Assembly: GCA_041397305.1 (NCBI GenBank)
Contig: JAWKWX010000004.1
Location: 225,526 to 289,525, forward strand
Direction: 5' to 3'
DNA length: 64,000 bases
DNA from: TMP-24 sp041397305
Lineage (GTDB): Bacteria; Pseudomonadota; Alphaproteobacteria; Rhodobacterales; Rhodobacteraceae
Below the pieces are notes generated by a model. The model had not been told where the DNA came from, did not search any database, and worked only from the letters and a program-made list of their open reading frames with translations. The translations under genes and the position numbers were made by a program. This document shows, piece by piece, positions 1 to 8,014 of the stretch (within the stretch, counting starts at the first letter, position 1; each line of letters opens with the position of its first letter).

Positions 1-2
1 CG

Positions 3-131
3 GCGGCCGAGGCACTGGGCGGCAAGGGTGGCGGCGGGCGGCCCGACATGGCGCAGGCCGGTGGCGCGACCGCCGAAAATGCGGAAGGCGCGATCAGGGC
101 TGCCGAAGCGGTGATCAGAGGTTTGAAATGA
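3..131 (+). CDS. alaS: Alanine--tRNA ligase, C-terminal end (partial)
   Basis: Only the last 42 codons are in the window; the gene starts upstream. The tail contains GGKGGGGRPDMAQAGG, the well-known glycine-rich C-terminal signature of alanyl-tRNA synthetase (C-Ala domain), which charges tRNA-Ala and also tmRNA. The stop codon overlaps the start of the next gene (ATGA), so the two are probably co-transcribed. The same window encodes ssrA, a substrate of this enzyme. Confidence 0.9.
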   Translation, partial: AAEALGGKGGGGRPDMAQAGGATAENAEGAIRAAEAVIRGLK

Positions 132-424
132 CCGAGACCAAGGGAGCCTTGTGGATCGCCCATGTGAAAGTGCTCGATGCCGAGCGTTACGGCAAATATG
201 CGGCCCTCGCAGGCCCGGCGATTGCCAAGCATGGCGGCACGTTCCTCGCGCGCGGCGGGCGCTATGTGCAGCTTGAGGGCAATGACCGGCCGCGCAATGT
301 CGTGGCGCGTTTCCCCTCGCTGGAGGCGGCGGTCGCCTGCTATCACAGCCCCGACTATCAGGAGGCGCTGAGCCATGCCAAGGGCGCGTCGGAACGTGAC
401 CTGATGGTGGTCGAGGAAGGCTGA
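128..424 (+). CDS. DUF1330 family protein
   Basis: A 98-residue protein with the compact alpha/beta-barrel-like DUF1330 pattern (dimeric ferredoxin-like fold): LWIAHVKVLD near the N-terminus, a central GGxFLARGG segment, and the FPSLEAAVACYHSPDYQEAL motif typical of the family. Its biochemical role is not known. It overlaps alaS by 4 nt upstream and the MOSC gene by 1 nt downstream (TGATG), so it sits in a translationally coupled string. Confidence 0.85.
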   Translation: MTETKGALWIAHVKVLDAERYGKYAALAGPAIAKHGGTFLARGGRYVQLEGNDRPRNVVARFPSLEAAVACYHSPDYQEALSHAKGASERDLMVVEEG

Positions 425-897
425 TGGAAGGCGCGCTCGCCCGGCTTCTGGCGACGCATGCCGGGCCAGGGCGGGTCGACTGGATCGGCATCCGGCCGGA
501 ACGGCGGGCGGCGATGCGGCCGGTCGACGGGGCCGGCCTCACCCTGGACGGGATAGCTGGCGATCACGCAAGGCCCGGCAGGCGGGCAGTGACCCTGTTG
601 CAGGCCGAACATCTGCCGGTGATCGCTTCGCTGACGCAGCGCGGATCGGTGACGCCCGATCTGCTGCGCCGCAACCTGCTGGTTTCGGGCATCAATCTCT
701 CGGCGCTGAACGGTCAGGCGGTCCGGGTGGGCAGTGCGATCCTGCGCCTGACCGGACCCTGTGCGCCCTGTTCGCGGATGGAAGAAGCCTTGGGCCCGGG
801 CGGATACAATGCGATGCGCGGCCATGGCGGCTGGTGTGCAGAGGTGGCGGTGCCGGGGGATGTCCGGCTTGGGGACGGAGTTTTGGCGTCGGCCTAG
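424..897 (+). CDS. MOSC domain-containing protein
   Basis: A 157-residue single-domain MOSC protein, the C-terminal domain of molybdenum-cofactor sulfurases and of YiiM/YuaD-like proteins. The diagnostic segment GPCAPCSRMEEALGPGGYNA (about residues 114-133) carries the conserved cysteines thought to handle sulfur or Moco. MOSC proteins bind Moco or transfer sulfur; the substrate here cannot be read from sequence. It begins on the last base of the DUF1330 stop codon, which fixes the start. Confidence 0.88.
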   Translation: MEGALARLLATHAGPGRVDWIGIRPERRAAMRPVDGAGLTLDGIAGDHARPGRRAVTLLQAEHLPVIASLTQRGSVTPDLLRRNLLVSGINLSALNGQAVRVGSAILRLTGPCAPCSRMEEALGPGGYNAMRGHGGWCAEVAVPGDVRLGDGVLASA

Positions 898-1024
898 CGG
901 CTATGGTCTTCTTGCCGCTGCCTGGTTCATTCGTTCCGTTTTCAGTTGCCGGATCGGAATTACCTACTGATTTGGTCGATCCATGCGGAACGATGGTCCG
1001 TTGATTTTCCCGAAATCCCTGCTA

Positions 1025-1046
1025 TTTTGCCGCAATCTCGGCAAAA
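1025..1046. promoter_or_regulatory. Perfect inverted repeat, candidate operator
   Basis: Two 8-bp arms, TTTTGCCG and CGGCAAAA, separated by 6 bp, lie in the 224-bp gap between the MOSC and amidotransferase genes. No T-run follows the stem on either strand, so an operator is more likely than a terminator. The protein that would bind it is unknown. Confidence 0.35.
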
Positions 1047-1121
1047 GGGTCTGATAAGAACCCTGTAGCAGACTGGGAGGGCAGGCGCGCCATTTCGGCG
1101 CGGCGTGAGGGGTGATGGGCC

Positions 1122-1913
1122 ATGTGCAGATGGGCCGCCTATATCGGGCAACCGATCTTTATCGAGGATATCGTCAGCCGTCCGGGCCATTCGCTTGTCC
1201 AGCAGAGCCATTGCGCCAGCGAATGCAAGACGGCGATCAATGCCGACGGGTTCGGGCTCGCCTGGTATGGCGATCATGAAGAACCGGGTCTCTTCCGCGA
1301 CATCCTGCCCGCCTGGTCGGACCCGAACCTCGCCTCGATCACCCGGCAGGTGAGGTCGCGCCTCTTCCTGGCCCATGTCCGGGCCTCGACCGGCACCGCG
1401 ACCAGCCGCAACAATTGCCACCCGTTTGCCGTCGGGCGCTGGAGCTTCATGCACAACGGCCAGATCGGCGGCTACAGCCAGTTCCGCCGCGATGCCGAGA
1501 TGATGATCCCTGACGCGCTTTATCCGCACAGGAAGGGCGCCACCGACAGCGAGGCCCTGTTTCTGATCGCGCTTGGCGAAGGGCTGGACGACGACCCCAA
1601 AGGGGCGTTGGAGCGGGCAACCGCGCGGATGGAGGCGCTGTCGCGCGAGAAGGGCACGACACCGCATTTCCGCATGACGGCGGCCTTTTCGGACGGCGAG
1701 CGGCTTTATGCCGTGCGCTATGCGTCGGACGATCACGCGCCTACGCTCTACCACCGCTGGTCGGACACGCGCGCGGGCAGGGCGGTTGTGTCCGAGCCGC
1801 TGGAGGCGGGGGAATGCTGGGAGGCGGTGCCGCCCGGCAGCTTCTGCGCGTTCGAAGGCAAGAAGGTGTCGATAGACCGTTTTGCGCCCGACCCGATCCG
1901 CGCCGCAGCCTAG
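1122..1913 (+). CDS. Class II glutamine amidotransferase (YafJ/GATase_6 type)
   Basis: A 263-residue Ntn-hydrolase. The protein begins MCRWAAYIG, placing the catalytic cysteine at position 2 after removal of Met, as in all class II glutamine amidotransferases. NxCHPF (NNCHPFAVGRWSFMHNG) and the TDSEALF motif complete the glutaminase site. It resembles stand-alone YafJ proteins, whose acceptor substrate is unknown; no synthase domain is fused. A purine-rich stretch (aggggtga) precedes the start. Confidence 0.85.
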   Translation: MCRWAAYIGQPIFIEDIVSRPGHSLVQQSHCASECKTAINADGFGLAWYGDHEEPGLFRDILPAWSDPNLASITRQVRSRLFLAHVRASTGTATSRNNCHPFAVGRWSFMHNGQIGGYSQFRRDAEMMIPDALYPHRKGATDSEALFLIALGEGLDDDPKGALERATARMEALSREKGTTPHFRMTAAFSDGERLYAVRYASDDHAPTLYHRWSDTRAGRAVVSEPLEAGECWEAVPPGSFCAFEGKKVSIDRFAPDPIRAAA

Positions 1914-1977
1914 GGGCCGACCCGGCGAAGTTCGACCTAACGATGTCGCTCGGGATCAATCCCACGCTGCGAAAAAG

Positions 1978-2007
1978 TGCTCAAGGTCGCTTGAGACCTT
2001 TTGAGCA
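1978..2007. promoter_or_regulatory. Interrupted palindrome upstream of dmdA-like gene, candidate operator
   Basis: Left arm TGCTCAAGGTC (1978-1988) pairs with GACC (1995-1998) and TTGAGCA (2001-2007) around a 6-nt loop, with a 2-nt bulge. It ends 11 bp before the chosen ATG of the demethylase gene, a good place for a repressor site. It also overlaps an upstream in-frame TTG, which argues against that codon as the start. Confidence 0.4.
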
Positions 2008-2018
2008 ACTATGGGCAA

Positions 2019-3131
2019 ATGATGAACGGGCCAATTATCGCGCGATCACGGCGGCTGCGGCGGACGCCATTTTCCGAAGCTGTCGATCAGGCGGGAGTTA
2101 AAGGCTACACCGTCTACAACCGCATGTTGCTTGCCACCCTTTTTCGGTCACTGGAAGAGGATTGCCGGCATCTGAAGAGCGCGGTCCAGGTCTGGGATGT
2201 CGCCTGCGAGCGCCAGATCGAACTGAGGGGGCCCGACGCCGCGCGCCTGATGCAAAGGCTGACGCCGCGCGACCTGTCGAGGATGGCGGTCGGCCAGTGT
2301 GCCTATGTTCCCATCGTCGACGACAGCGGCGGCATGCTCAACGATCCGGTGGCGGTCAAGCTGGCCGGGGATCATTGGTGGATTTCGATTGCTGACAGCG
2401 ATCTCCTGCTTTGGGTCAAGGGCGTGGCGCTTGGCGCCGGGTTCGATGTCTCGGTCCGGGAACCCGACGTTTCGCCGCTGGCCGTGCAGGGCCCGAAAGC
2501 CGAAGAACTGATGGCGCGGCTGTTCGGTGAAGCGGTGCGGCAGATCCGTTTCTTCCGCTTCATGCGTTTGCCGTTCCTCGGCCGCGAGCTGGCCATCGCC
2601 CGGTCGGGTTATTCCAAGCAGGGCGGCTTTGAAATCTACGTCGAGGGTGGCGACCTTGGCATGCCGCTCTGGCAGGCGCTGATGGAGGCGGGCGCCCACC
2701 TCGATGTACGCGTCGGCTGCCCGAACCTGATCGAACGGATCGAGGGCGGGCTTCTCAGCTACGGTAACGACATGACGCGCGAGAACAATCCCTACGAATG
2801 CGGCCTCGGCAAATATTGCAATCTCGATGCTGTTCCCGACTGCATCGGACATGCTGCGCTTAGCCGGATCGCCGAGAAAGGGCCCGCCAGGCACATTCGC
2901 CCGATCGCCATTTCCGGCGATGCGGTGCCGGCCTGCGACCGGGCCTGGCCATTGTCGGCAGAGGGGCGCATCGTCGGCCAGGTGACATCGGCCGTCTGGT
3001 CGCCCGATTTCAGGACCAATGTCGCGATCGGCATGGTGGAAACCGGGCATGCCGAGCCCGGAACTCAGTTGACCGTCGAGACGACGCACGCGCGCTGCGA
3101 AGCCGTGGTGCAGGCCGGTTTCTGGACTTAG
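2019..3131 (+). CDS. dmdA: DMSP demethylase-like aminomethyltransferase (DmdA)
   Basis: A 370-residue protein of the GcvT/aminomethyltransferase fold. DmdA transfers a methyl group from dimethylsulfoniopropionate to tetrahydrofolate, giving methylmercaptopropionate. Match to roseobacter DmdA as I recall it is extensive: RRTPF near the N-terminus, GVKGYTVYN, HLKxxVQVWDVACERQ, GGMLNDPVAVKLA, SKQGGFEIYVEG, and the diagnostic SYGNDMTRENNPYECGLGKY. Start chosen at the first of two adjacent ATGs (2019, 2022) because it matches family length; an in-frame TTG at 2001 lies inside a palindrome. The next genes are not methylmercaptopropionate genes, so it appears as an isolated unit. A related GcvT-like demethylase cannot be fully excluded. 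Confidence 0.78.
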   Translation: MMNGPIIARSRRLRRTPFSEAVDQAGVKGYTVYNRMLLATLFRSLEEDCRHLKSAVQVWDVACERQIELRGPDAARLMQRLTPRDLSRMAVGQCAYVPIVDDSGGMLNDPVAVKLAGDHWWISIADSDLLLWVKGVALGAGFDVSVREPDVSPLAVQGPKAEELMARLFGEAVRQIRFFRFMRLPFLGRELAIARSGYSKQGGFEIYVEGGDLGMPLWQALMEAGAHLDVRVGCPNLIERIEGGLLSYGNDMTRENNPYECGLGKYCNLDAVPDCIGHAALSRIAEKGPARHIRPIAISGDAVPACDRAWPLSAEGRIVGQVTSAVWSPDFRTNVAIGMVETGHAEPGTQLTVETTHARCEAVVQAGFWT

Positions 3132-3199
3132 CCGGACGCGGTGTCGTGCTGGAAATGGCGCGCCGCGGGGCAGGCGGCCGCGCCTCATTTGAATGAAAA

Positions 3200-3219
3200 G
3201 GCCGGGCAATTGCCCGGCC
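3200..3219 (-). terminator. Rho-independent terminator of typA
   Basis: A perfect 8-bp GC stem (GGCCGGGC / GCCCGGCC) with AATT loop, followed on the minus strand by TTTT (3196-3199). It lies 16 bp beyond the typA stop codon. On the plus strand the stem is followed by CTTGTTGT, so it may also stop transcription from dmdA. Confidence 0.8.
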
Positions 3220-3234
3220 CTTGTTGTCGTTCCG

Positions 3235-5052
3235 TCAGGCGCTGCGCGACTGCCGCTTGCGCTCGTGCGGGTCGAGGAACCGCTTCCTGAGCCGCACGAT
3301 CTTCGGCGTCACCTCCACCAGTTCGTCATCCTCGACATAGGCGATCGCCTCTTCGAGGGACATGCGCACCGGCGGCGTCAGGCGGACGGCTTCGTCGGTG
3401 CCGCTGGCGCGGACGTTGGTCAGCTTCTTGCCCTTCAGCGGGTTCACTTCCAGATCATTGTCGCGGCTGTGCTCGCCGATGATCATCCCCTCGTAGACCT
3501 GTTCCTGCGCGCCGATGAAGAGCTTGCCCCGTTCCTCGAGGTTCCAGAGCGCATAGGCGACCGAGACGCCGTTTTCCATCGAGATCAGGACGCCCACGCG
3601 GCGGCCCTGGATCGGGCCCTTGTGCGGTGCCCAGCCGTGGAAGATGCGGTTCAGCACGCCCGTGCCGCGCGTATCGGTCAGGAACTGGCCGTGGTAGCCG
3701 ATGAGGCCGCGCGAGGGGACATGGGCCACGATGCGGGTCTTGCCGACGCCTGCGGGGCGCATCTCGACCAGATCGCCCTTGCGCTCACCGGTCAGCTTGT
3801 CGATGACCGTGCCGGTATAGTCGTCATCGACATCGACGATGACCTCCTCGATCGGTTCCATCCGATTGCCGTCTTCCTCGCGGAAGATCACGCGGGGGCG
3901 CGAGATGCTGAGCTCGAACCCTTCGCGGCGCATGTTCTCGATCAGGACGCCCATTTGCAGTTCGCCCCGACCCGAGACCACGAACGCCTCGCCGCCCGGC
4001 GTATCCTCGATCTTGATCGCGACGTTGCTCTCCGCTTCCTTCATGAGCCGTTCGCGGATGACGCGCGACTGGACCTTGTTGCCGTCTTTGCCGGCAAGCG
4101 GGCTGTCGTTGATGCCGAAGGTGACGGAAATGGTCGGCGGGTCGATCGGCTGCGCGGGGAGCGCGGTGTCGACGTCCAGCGCGCAGAGCGTGTCGGCGAC
4201 GGTGGCCTTGGACATGCCGGCCAGCGTGACGATATCGCCTGCCTGCGCCTCGTCGACCGAAGTCTGGGCGAGGCCGCGGAAAGCGAGGATCTTGGTGATG
4301 CGGAACTGCTCGATCCGCTCGCCGGTGCGGCTGAGCGCCTTGACCTGATCACCCACCCGCGCGGTGCCGCTTTCGATGCGGCCGGTCAGGATGCGGCCGA
4401 TGAACGGGTCGGCCGAAAGGGTGGTGGCGAGCATCCGGAAAGGCTTTTCCGCCTGCGCGATCTGTTTCGGCGCTGGCACATGGCGCGTGATCAGGTCGAA
4501 CAGTGCCGACAGATCCTTGCGCGGGCCGTCAAGCTCATCGTCGGCCCAGCCGGCGCGGCCCGACGCATAGACATGCGGGAAATCGAGCTGTTCGTCCGAG
4601 GCGCCGAGATTGGCAAAAAGGTCGAAGACCTCGTTCAACGCCCTGTCGGGTTCGGCATCGGGCTTGTCGACCTTGTTCAGCACCACGATGGGACGCAGGC
4701 CAAGGGCGAGCGCCTTCGATGTCACGAACTTGGTCTGCGGCATCGGCCCCTCGGCGGCATCGACCAGCAGGCAGACGCCATCGACCATGCTGAGAATCCG
4801 CTCGACCTCGCCGCCGAAGTCGGCGTGGCCGGGCGTGTCGACGATATTGACGCGCGTTCCTTTCCACTCGACCGAGGTGCATTTCGCCAGGATCGTGATC
4901 CCGCGCTCGCGTTCGATGTCGTTGCTGTCCATCGCGCGTTCGGCCACCGCCTGATTTTCGCGGAAGGCGCCCGACTGTTTCAGAAGCTCGTCGACCAGCG
5001 TCGTCTTGCCGTGGTCGACGTGCGCGATGATCGCGATGTTGCGAATGTCCAT
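3235..5052 (-). CDS. typA: Ribosome-associated translational GTPase TypA/BipA
   Basis: A 605-residue protein, the usual TypA length. The N-terminal G domain shows G1 AHVDHGKTT, G2 region RGITI, G3 DTPGHADF and G4 NKVD; the EF-G-like domains and the TypA-specific C-terminal domain follow (IFHGWAPHKG, GRRVGVLISMENG). TypA binds 70S ribosomes and supports 50S assembly and growth under stress such as cold. The gene stands alone with its own terminator. Confidence 0.97.
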   Translation of the reverse strand: MDIRNIAIIAHVDHGKTTLVDELLKQSGAFRENQAVAERAMDSNDIERERGITILAKCTSVEWKGTRVNIVDTPGHADFGGEVERILSMVDGVCLLVDAAEGPMPQTKFVTSKALALGLRPIVVLNKVDKPDAEPDRALNEVFDLFANLGASDEQLDFPHVYASGRAGWADDELDGPRKDLSALFDLITRHVPAPKQIAQAEKPFRMLATTLSADPFIGRILTGRIESGTARVGDQVKALSRTGERIEQFRITKILAFRGLAQTSVDEAQAGDIVTLAGMSKATVADTLCALDVDTALPAQPIDPPTISVTFGINDSPLAGKDGNKVQSRVIRERLMKEAESNVAIKIEDTPGGEAFVVSGRGELQMGVLIENMRREGFELSISRPRVIFREEDGNRMEPIEEVIVDVDDDYTGTVIDKLTGERKGDLVEMRPAGVGKTRIVAHVPSRGLIGYHGQFLTDTRGTGVLNRIFHGWAPHKGPIQGRRVGVLISMENGVSVAYALWNLEERGKLFIGAQEQVYEGMIIGEHSRDNDLEVNPLKGKKLTNVRASGTDEAVRLTPPVRMSLEEAIAYVEDDELVEVTPKIVRLRKRFLDPHERKRQSRSA

Positions 5053-5101
5053 GTATGTCCGCCGTATCTAGGGTTGGCGGCGGGATAGTGGAAAAGCCCC
5101 G

Positions 5102-5119
5102 GATTGGCCAGAGCCAATC
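5102..5119 (-). terminator. Possible terminator of the YitT gene
   Basis: GATTGGC and GCCAATC form a perfect 7-bp stem around a 4-nt loop, overlapping the stop codon of the minus-strand YitT gene. Downstream on the minus strand come CCGGGGC and then TTTTCC. The T-rich stretch is short and displaced, so strength is uncertain. Confidence 0.4.
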
Positions 5120-5735
5120 AGGCCGCGATATAGCGGTCGCGGCGGTGGTTCACGGCGATGGTCAGGTTGACGACGAGCGCGCCAAGCGCCGAGATCGCCA
5201 CGGTCGGCACATCGCGTAGCATGAGCGCTGCCGCAAACAGGCCGAGATCGAACAGAAGCTGTGTCCAGCCCGCGCGAAAACCGGTCCGGTCCTGAAGGTA
5301 CAGGGCCACGATCCCGATGCCGCCAAGGCTTGCCCCGTGCCGGAAAAGCGCCAGAAGCGCCGACCCCGAGATCGCGCCGAAAATCAGAGCGCCCACGATG
5401 GGGTCGAGGGTCGCGAAACTCACCCAGCGGGGCATCAGAACCGACAGCGCCGACATCAGCGTGACGGCCGCGAGGGTCTTTGCCACGAACCGCCCCCCGA
5501 TGCGCCGGTAGCCGAGCCAGTAGAAGGGCAGGTTGACCACGAAGAAGATCGGCCCGAAACCCCAGCCGGTCGCGTAGGAAATGAGGACGGCAAGCCCCGC
5601 GGTCTGCCCGGTCACCAGCCCGAGATGGGTCAGGATGGTAATGGCGAAGGCGGCCATGCCCGCGCCATAGGCAATGCCCTGAGCGTCTTCGACAAGGCTG
5701 TGATGCTTGGGGTCGGTCATGGGTGTGCCATGCAA
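5118..5735 (-). CDS. YitT family membrane protein
   Basis: A 205-residue polytopic protein with about five hydrophobic segments and the YitT-type features SLVEDAQGIAYGAGMAAF, GQTAGLAVLISYATG, NLPFYWLGYRRIG and the GASLGGIGIVALYLQ loop. The family is widespread; its transport or other activity has not been established. An internal ATG at 5720 (MTDPKHH) is an equally plausible start, giving 200 residues, and neither start has a strong ribosome-binding site. Confidence 0.82.
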   Translation of the reverse strand: MHGTPMTDPKHHSLVEDAQGIAYGAGMAAFAITILTHLGLVTGQTAGLAVLISYATGWGFGPIFFVVNLPFYWLGYRRIGGRFVAKTLAAVTLMSALSVLMPRWVSFATLDPIVGALIFGAISGSALLALFRHGASLGGIGIVALYLQDRTGFRAGWTQLLFDLGLFAAALMLRDVPTVAISALGALVVNLTIAVNHRRDRYIAA

Positions 5736-5781
5736 CGGCTGACATCAGACGTCCAGTGTCCAGCATGTCGCAGGGTGGGCG

Positions 5782-5809
5782 GCACCCGGACGCGCGACGC
5801 GCCGGGTGC
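5782..5809 (-). terminator. GC-rich stem-loop downstream of icd
   Basis: Perfect 8-bp arms GCACCCGG and CCGGGTGC enclose a 12-nt GC-rich loop immediately beyond the icd stop codon. No T-run follows on the minus strand, so it may act as a 3'-end stabiliser or a non-canonical terminator. Confidence 0.4.
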
Positions 5810-5820
5810 TGCAAGAGGTG

Positions 5821-7035
5821 TCAGCCCCTGAGGGCCTTGTTCAGATATTCGTCGACCTTTTCCAGATAGCCCATCGTCGTCAGCCATTTCTGGTCTGGCC
5901 CGACGAGCAGCGCGAGATCCTTGGTCATGTGACCGTCCTCGACCGCCTGCACGGTGACCTTTTCCAGAGTCTCAGCAAAATTGGCGAGCGCGGTGTTGCC
6001 GTCAAGCTTGGCGCGATGCTTCAGGCCGCCCGTCCAGGCGTAGATCGAGGCGATGGAGTTCGTGGAGGTTTCCTTGCCCTGCTGGTGCTGGCGGAAGTGC
6101 CGGGTGACGGTGCCGTGCGCCGCCTCGGCCTCGACCGTCTTGCCGTCGGGCGTCATCAGGACGGATGTCATCAGGCCAAGCGAGCCAAAGCCCTGTGCCA
6201 CCGTGTCGGACTGCACGTCGCCGTCATAGTTCTTGCAGGCCCAGACATAACCGCCCGACCATTTCAGCGCCGAGGCGACCATATCGTCGATCAGCCGGTG
6301 TTCGTAGGTGATGCCGGCCGCCTTGAACCTGTCGGCGAACTCCTCGTCGAAGACTTTCTGGAAGAGGTCCTTGAAGCGGCCGTCATAGGCCTTGAGGATG
6401 GTGTTCTTGGTCGACAGATAGACTGGCCAGCCCTTCACGAGCCCGTAGTTCATCGACGCGCGGGCGAAATCGATGATCGACTGGTCGAGGTTGTACATCG
6501 CCATCGTGACGCCGGCGCCCGGCGCGTCGAAGACGTCCTTCTCGATCACCGTGCCGTCCTCGCCCACGAACTTGATCGTGAGCTTGCCCTTGCCGGGAAA
6601 GCGGAAGTCGGTGGCGCGGTACTGGTCGCCGAAGGCATGACGCCCGACGACGATCGGCTGGGTCCAGCCCGGCACCAGGCGCGGCACGTTCCTGCAGATG
6701 ATCGGTTCGCGGAAGATCACCCCGCCAAGGATGTTGCGGATCGTGCCATTGGGCGATTTCCACATCTGCTTCAGGCCAAACTCCTCGACCCGCTGCTCGT
6801 CGGGGGTGATCGTGGCGCATTTGACGCCGACGCCGTATTTCTGGATCGCGTGGGCTGCGTCGATGGTGATCTGGTCGTTGGTGCGGTCGCGCTCCTCGAT
6901 CCCGAGGTCGTAATAGTGCAGGTCGATGTCGAGATAGGGCAGGATCAGCTTCTTCTTGATGAAGTCCCAGATGATCCGGGTCATCTCGTCGCCGTCGAGC
7001 TCGACGACGGGGTTGGCGACTTTGATCTTCGACAT
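5821..7035 (-). CDS. icd: NADP-dependent isocitrate dehydrogenase
   Basis: A 404-residue homodimeric, eukaryote-like (type II) isocitrate dehydrogenase of the TCA cycle, converting isocitrate to 2-oxoglutarate with NADPH formation. Signatures: KVANPVVELDGDEMTRIIW at the N-terminus, KCATITPDEQRVEEF, the SPNGTIRNILGG substrate loop, and DGDVQSDTVAQGFGSLGLM with EAAHGTVTRH near the cofactor site. The start MSKIKV is chosen over an upstream in-frame codon because GGAGGG lies about 9 nt before it and family members begin this way. Confidence 0.97.
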   Translation of the reverse strand: MSKIKVANPVVELDGDEMTRIIWDFIKKKLILPYLDIDLHYYDLGIEERDRTNDQITIDAAHAIQKYGVGVKCATITPDEQRVEEFGLKQMWKSPNGTIRNILGGVIFREPIICRNVPRLVPGWTQPIVVGRHAFGDQYRATDFRFPGKGKLTIKFVGEDGTVIEKDVFDAPGAGVTMAMYNLDQSIIDFARASMNYGLVKGWPVYLSTKNTILKAYDGRFKDLFQKVFDEEFADRFKAAGITYEHRLIDDMVASALKWSGGYVWACKNYDGDVQSDTVAQGFGSLGLMTSVLMTPDGKTVEAEAAHGTVTRHFRQHQQGKETSTNSIASIYAWTGGLKHRAKLDGNTALANFAETLEKVTVQAVEDGHMTKDLALLVGPDQKWLTTMGYLEKVDEYLNKALRG

Positions 7036-7098
7036 CTTCTGCTTCCCTCCGGGGTGACTCGTTACGGCCCACATAGCGGAAAACCCGCCGCAGGAAAA

Positions 7099-7116
7099 GA
7101 TGGTATGCGATGGTAT
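7099..7116. promoter_or_regulatory. Tandem repeat GATGGTAT upstream of icd
   Basis: Two copies of GATGGTAT, 10 bp apart (7099-7106, 7109-7116), lie 64-81 bp upstream of the icd start in the only gap before the next gene. One-turn spacing and the second copy running into TATAC suggest a regulator site or promoter-proximal element. The cognate regulator is unknown. Confidence 0.35.
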
Positions 7117-7161
7117 ACGAATTCGATGTTTGGTTGAGGCGGTGACTGCACCGGCCCGCGC

Positions 7162-7746
7162 CTAACCGAAGAAAACGCGCGCCCGTTCTCGCACATAGGC
7201 CCAGATCAATGGCGCGCCGCGTGCCACCTTTTGGCCGACGCGGGATTCAAGCTGGTCGAACGTCACATCGTACTCTGTCCAGCTGCCGCCACCCGAAGCG
7301 ATATTGTGCAGGACCGGCTGAACCCGGTCGATCGACTTGGCAAAGACCGCGTCGGGGCTTTCGTTCGCTTCGAATTCCTCCCAAAGCGCGCGCAAGGGGC
7401 CGCCGATATCGGGCGGCAGCAGGCCGAAGATCCGGTCGGCGGCGCGCGCTTCGGCTTCGGCCACTGCGGCCGATCCGTGCGCCGCGCCATTGGCCGAATG
7501 GATCGGCACGTCGCCCGTGTCGATCTCGACCAGGTCATGCAGGATCAGCATCTTCACCACCCGGTCTATATTGACGCCGGGCCCCGCCTGATCGGCGAGG
7601 ACGAGCGCGTAAAGCGCCAGATGCCAGCTGTGTTCGCCGGAGTTTTCGCGCCGCGATCCATCGGCGATCGGTGTGGCGCGCAGGACCTGCTTCAGCCGGT
7701 CAGCCTCCATCAGGAAGGCGAATTGCCGATCAAGCCGCGCGGTCAT
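7162..7746 (-). CDS. HD domain metal-dependent phosphohydrolase (YfbR/HDDC2-like)
   Basis: A 194-residue HD-domain protein. The metal ligands are visible: H40 in NSGEHSWH, the HD pair in MLILHDLVEIDTGD (about residues 70-71) and a C-terminal DRVQPVLHN. This order matches 5'-deoxynucleotidase YfbR and HDDC2, which dephosphorylate nucleoside monophosphates. Substrate assignment is by family only. It is the last of three closely packed minus-strand genes, 4 nt beyond the 86-aa gene. Confidence 0.82.
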   Translation of the reverse strand: MTARLDRQFAFLMEADRLKQVLRATPIADGSRRENSGEHSWHLALYALVLADQAGPGVNIDRVVKMLILHDLVEIDTGDVPIHSANGAAHGSAAVAEAEARAADRIFGLLPPDIGGPLRALWEEFEANESPDAVFAKSIDRVQPVLHNIASGGGSWTEYDVTFDQLESRVGQKVARGAPLIWAYVRERARVFFG

Positions 7747-7750
7747 CGGC

Positions 7751-8011
7751 CTAGTGAGAGGCGCTGTCGCGCGGCACTTCGGGCGCCGCGCCGCCCTCGC
7801 GCCTGGCCTTCAGCACCGCCTCGATGAAGTCGAAGCCGCGTGCCGAGGCGAGGCGGATGCGGATCGACGTCATGAAGGCTTCCTGCATCGAGGGCGAGAG
7901 CGCGCCGATCACCTTGGCGACGTCATTGTAGAACCGGTCGTTGCCGAGTTCCTCCATCGCTTTCAGCGTCTCGAGCGCGAGCCTGTCGCCCAGTTCGTCG
8001 ACGATGCTCAT
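7751..8011 (-). CDS. Small conserved helical protein (function unknown)
   Basis: An 86-residue, soluble, mainly helical protein: DELGDRLALETLKAMEELGNDRFYNDVAKVIG then SMQEAFMTSIRIRLASARGF. I believe it belongs to a Rhodobacterales-restricted domain of unknown function (possibly DUF6324, from memory). No catalytic motif is visible. It lies 3 nt after the alpha/beta hydrolase gene and 4 nt before the HD gene, so the three probably form one transcript. Confidence 0.7.
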   Translation of the reverse strand: MSIVDELGDRLALETLKAMEELGNDRFYNDVAKVIGALSPSMQEAFMTSIRIRLASARGFDFIEAVLKARREGGAAPEVPRDSASH

Positions 8012-8014
8012 CGC

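Noticed and set aside
2001..2018. TTG at 2001 as start of the dmdA-like gene
   Set aside because: It lies inside the palindromic element and the ATG pair at 2019/2022 fits the known N-terminal length better.
3193..5088. A 631-codon plus-strand open frame opposite typA
   Set aside because: It is the antisense shadow of TypA, with repetitive composition (rich in D, R, A, H) and no recognisable motifs.
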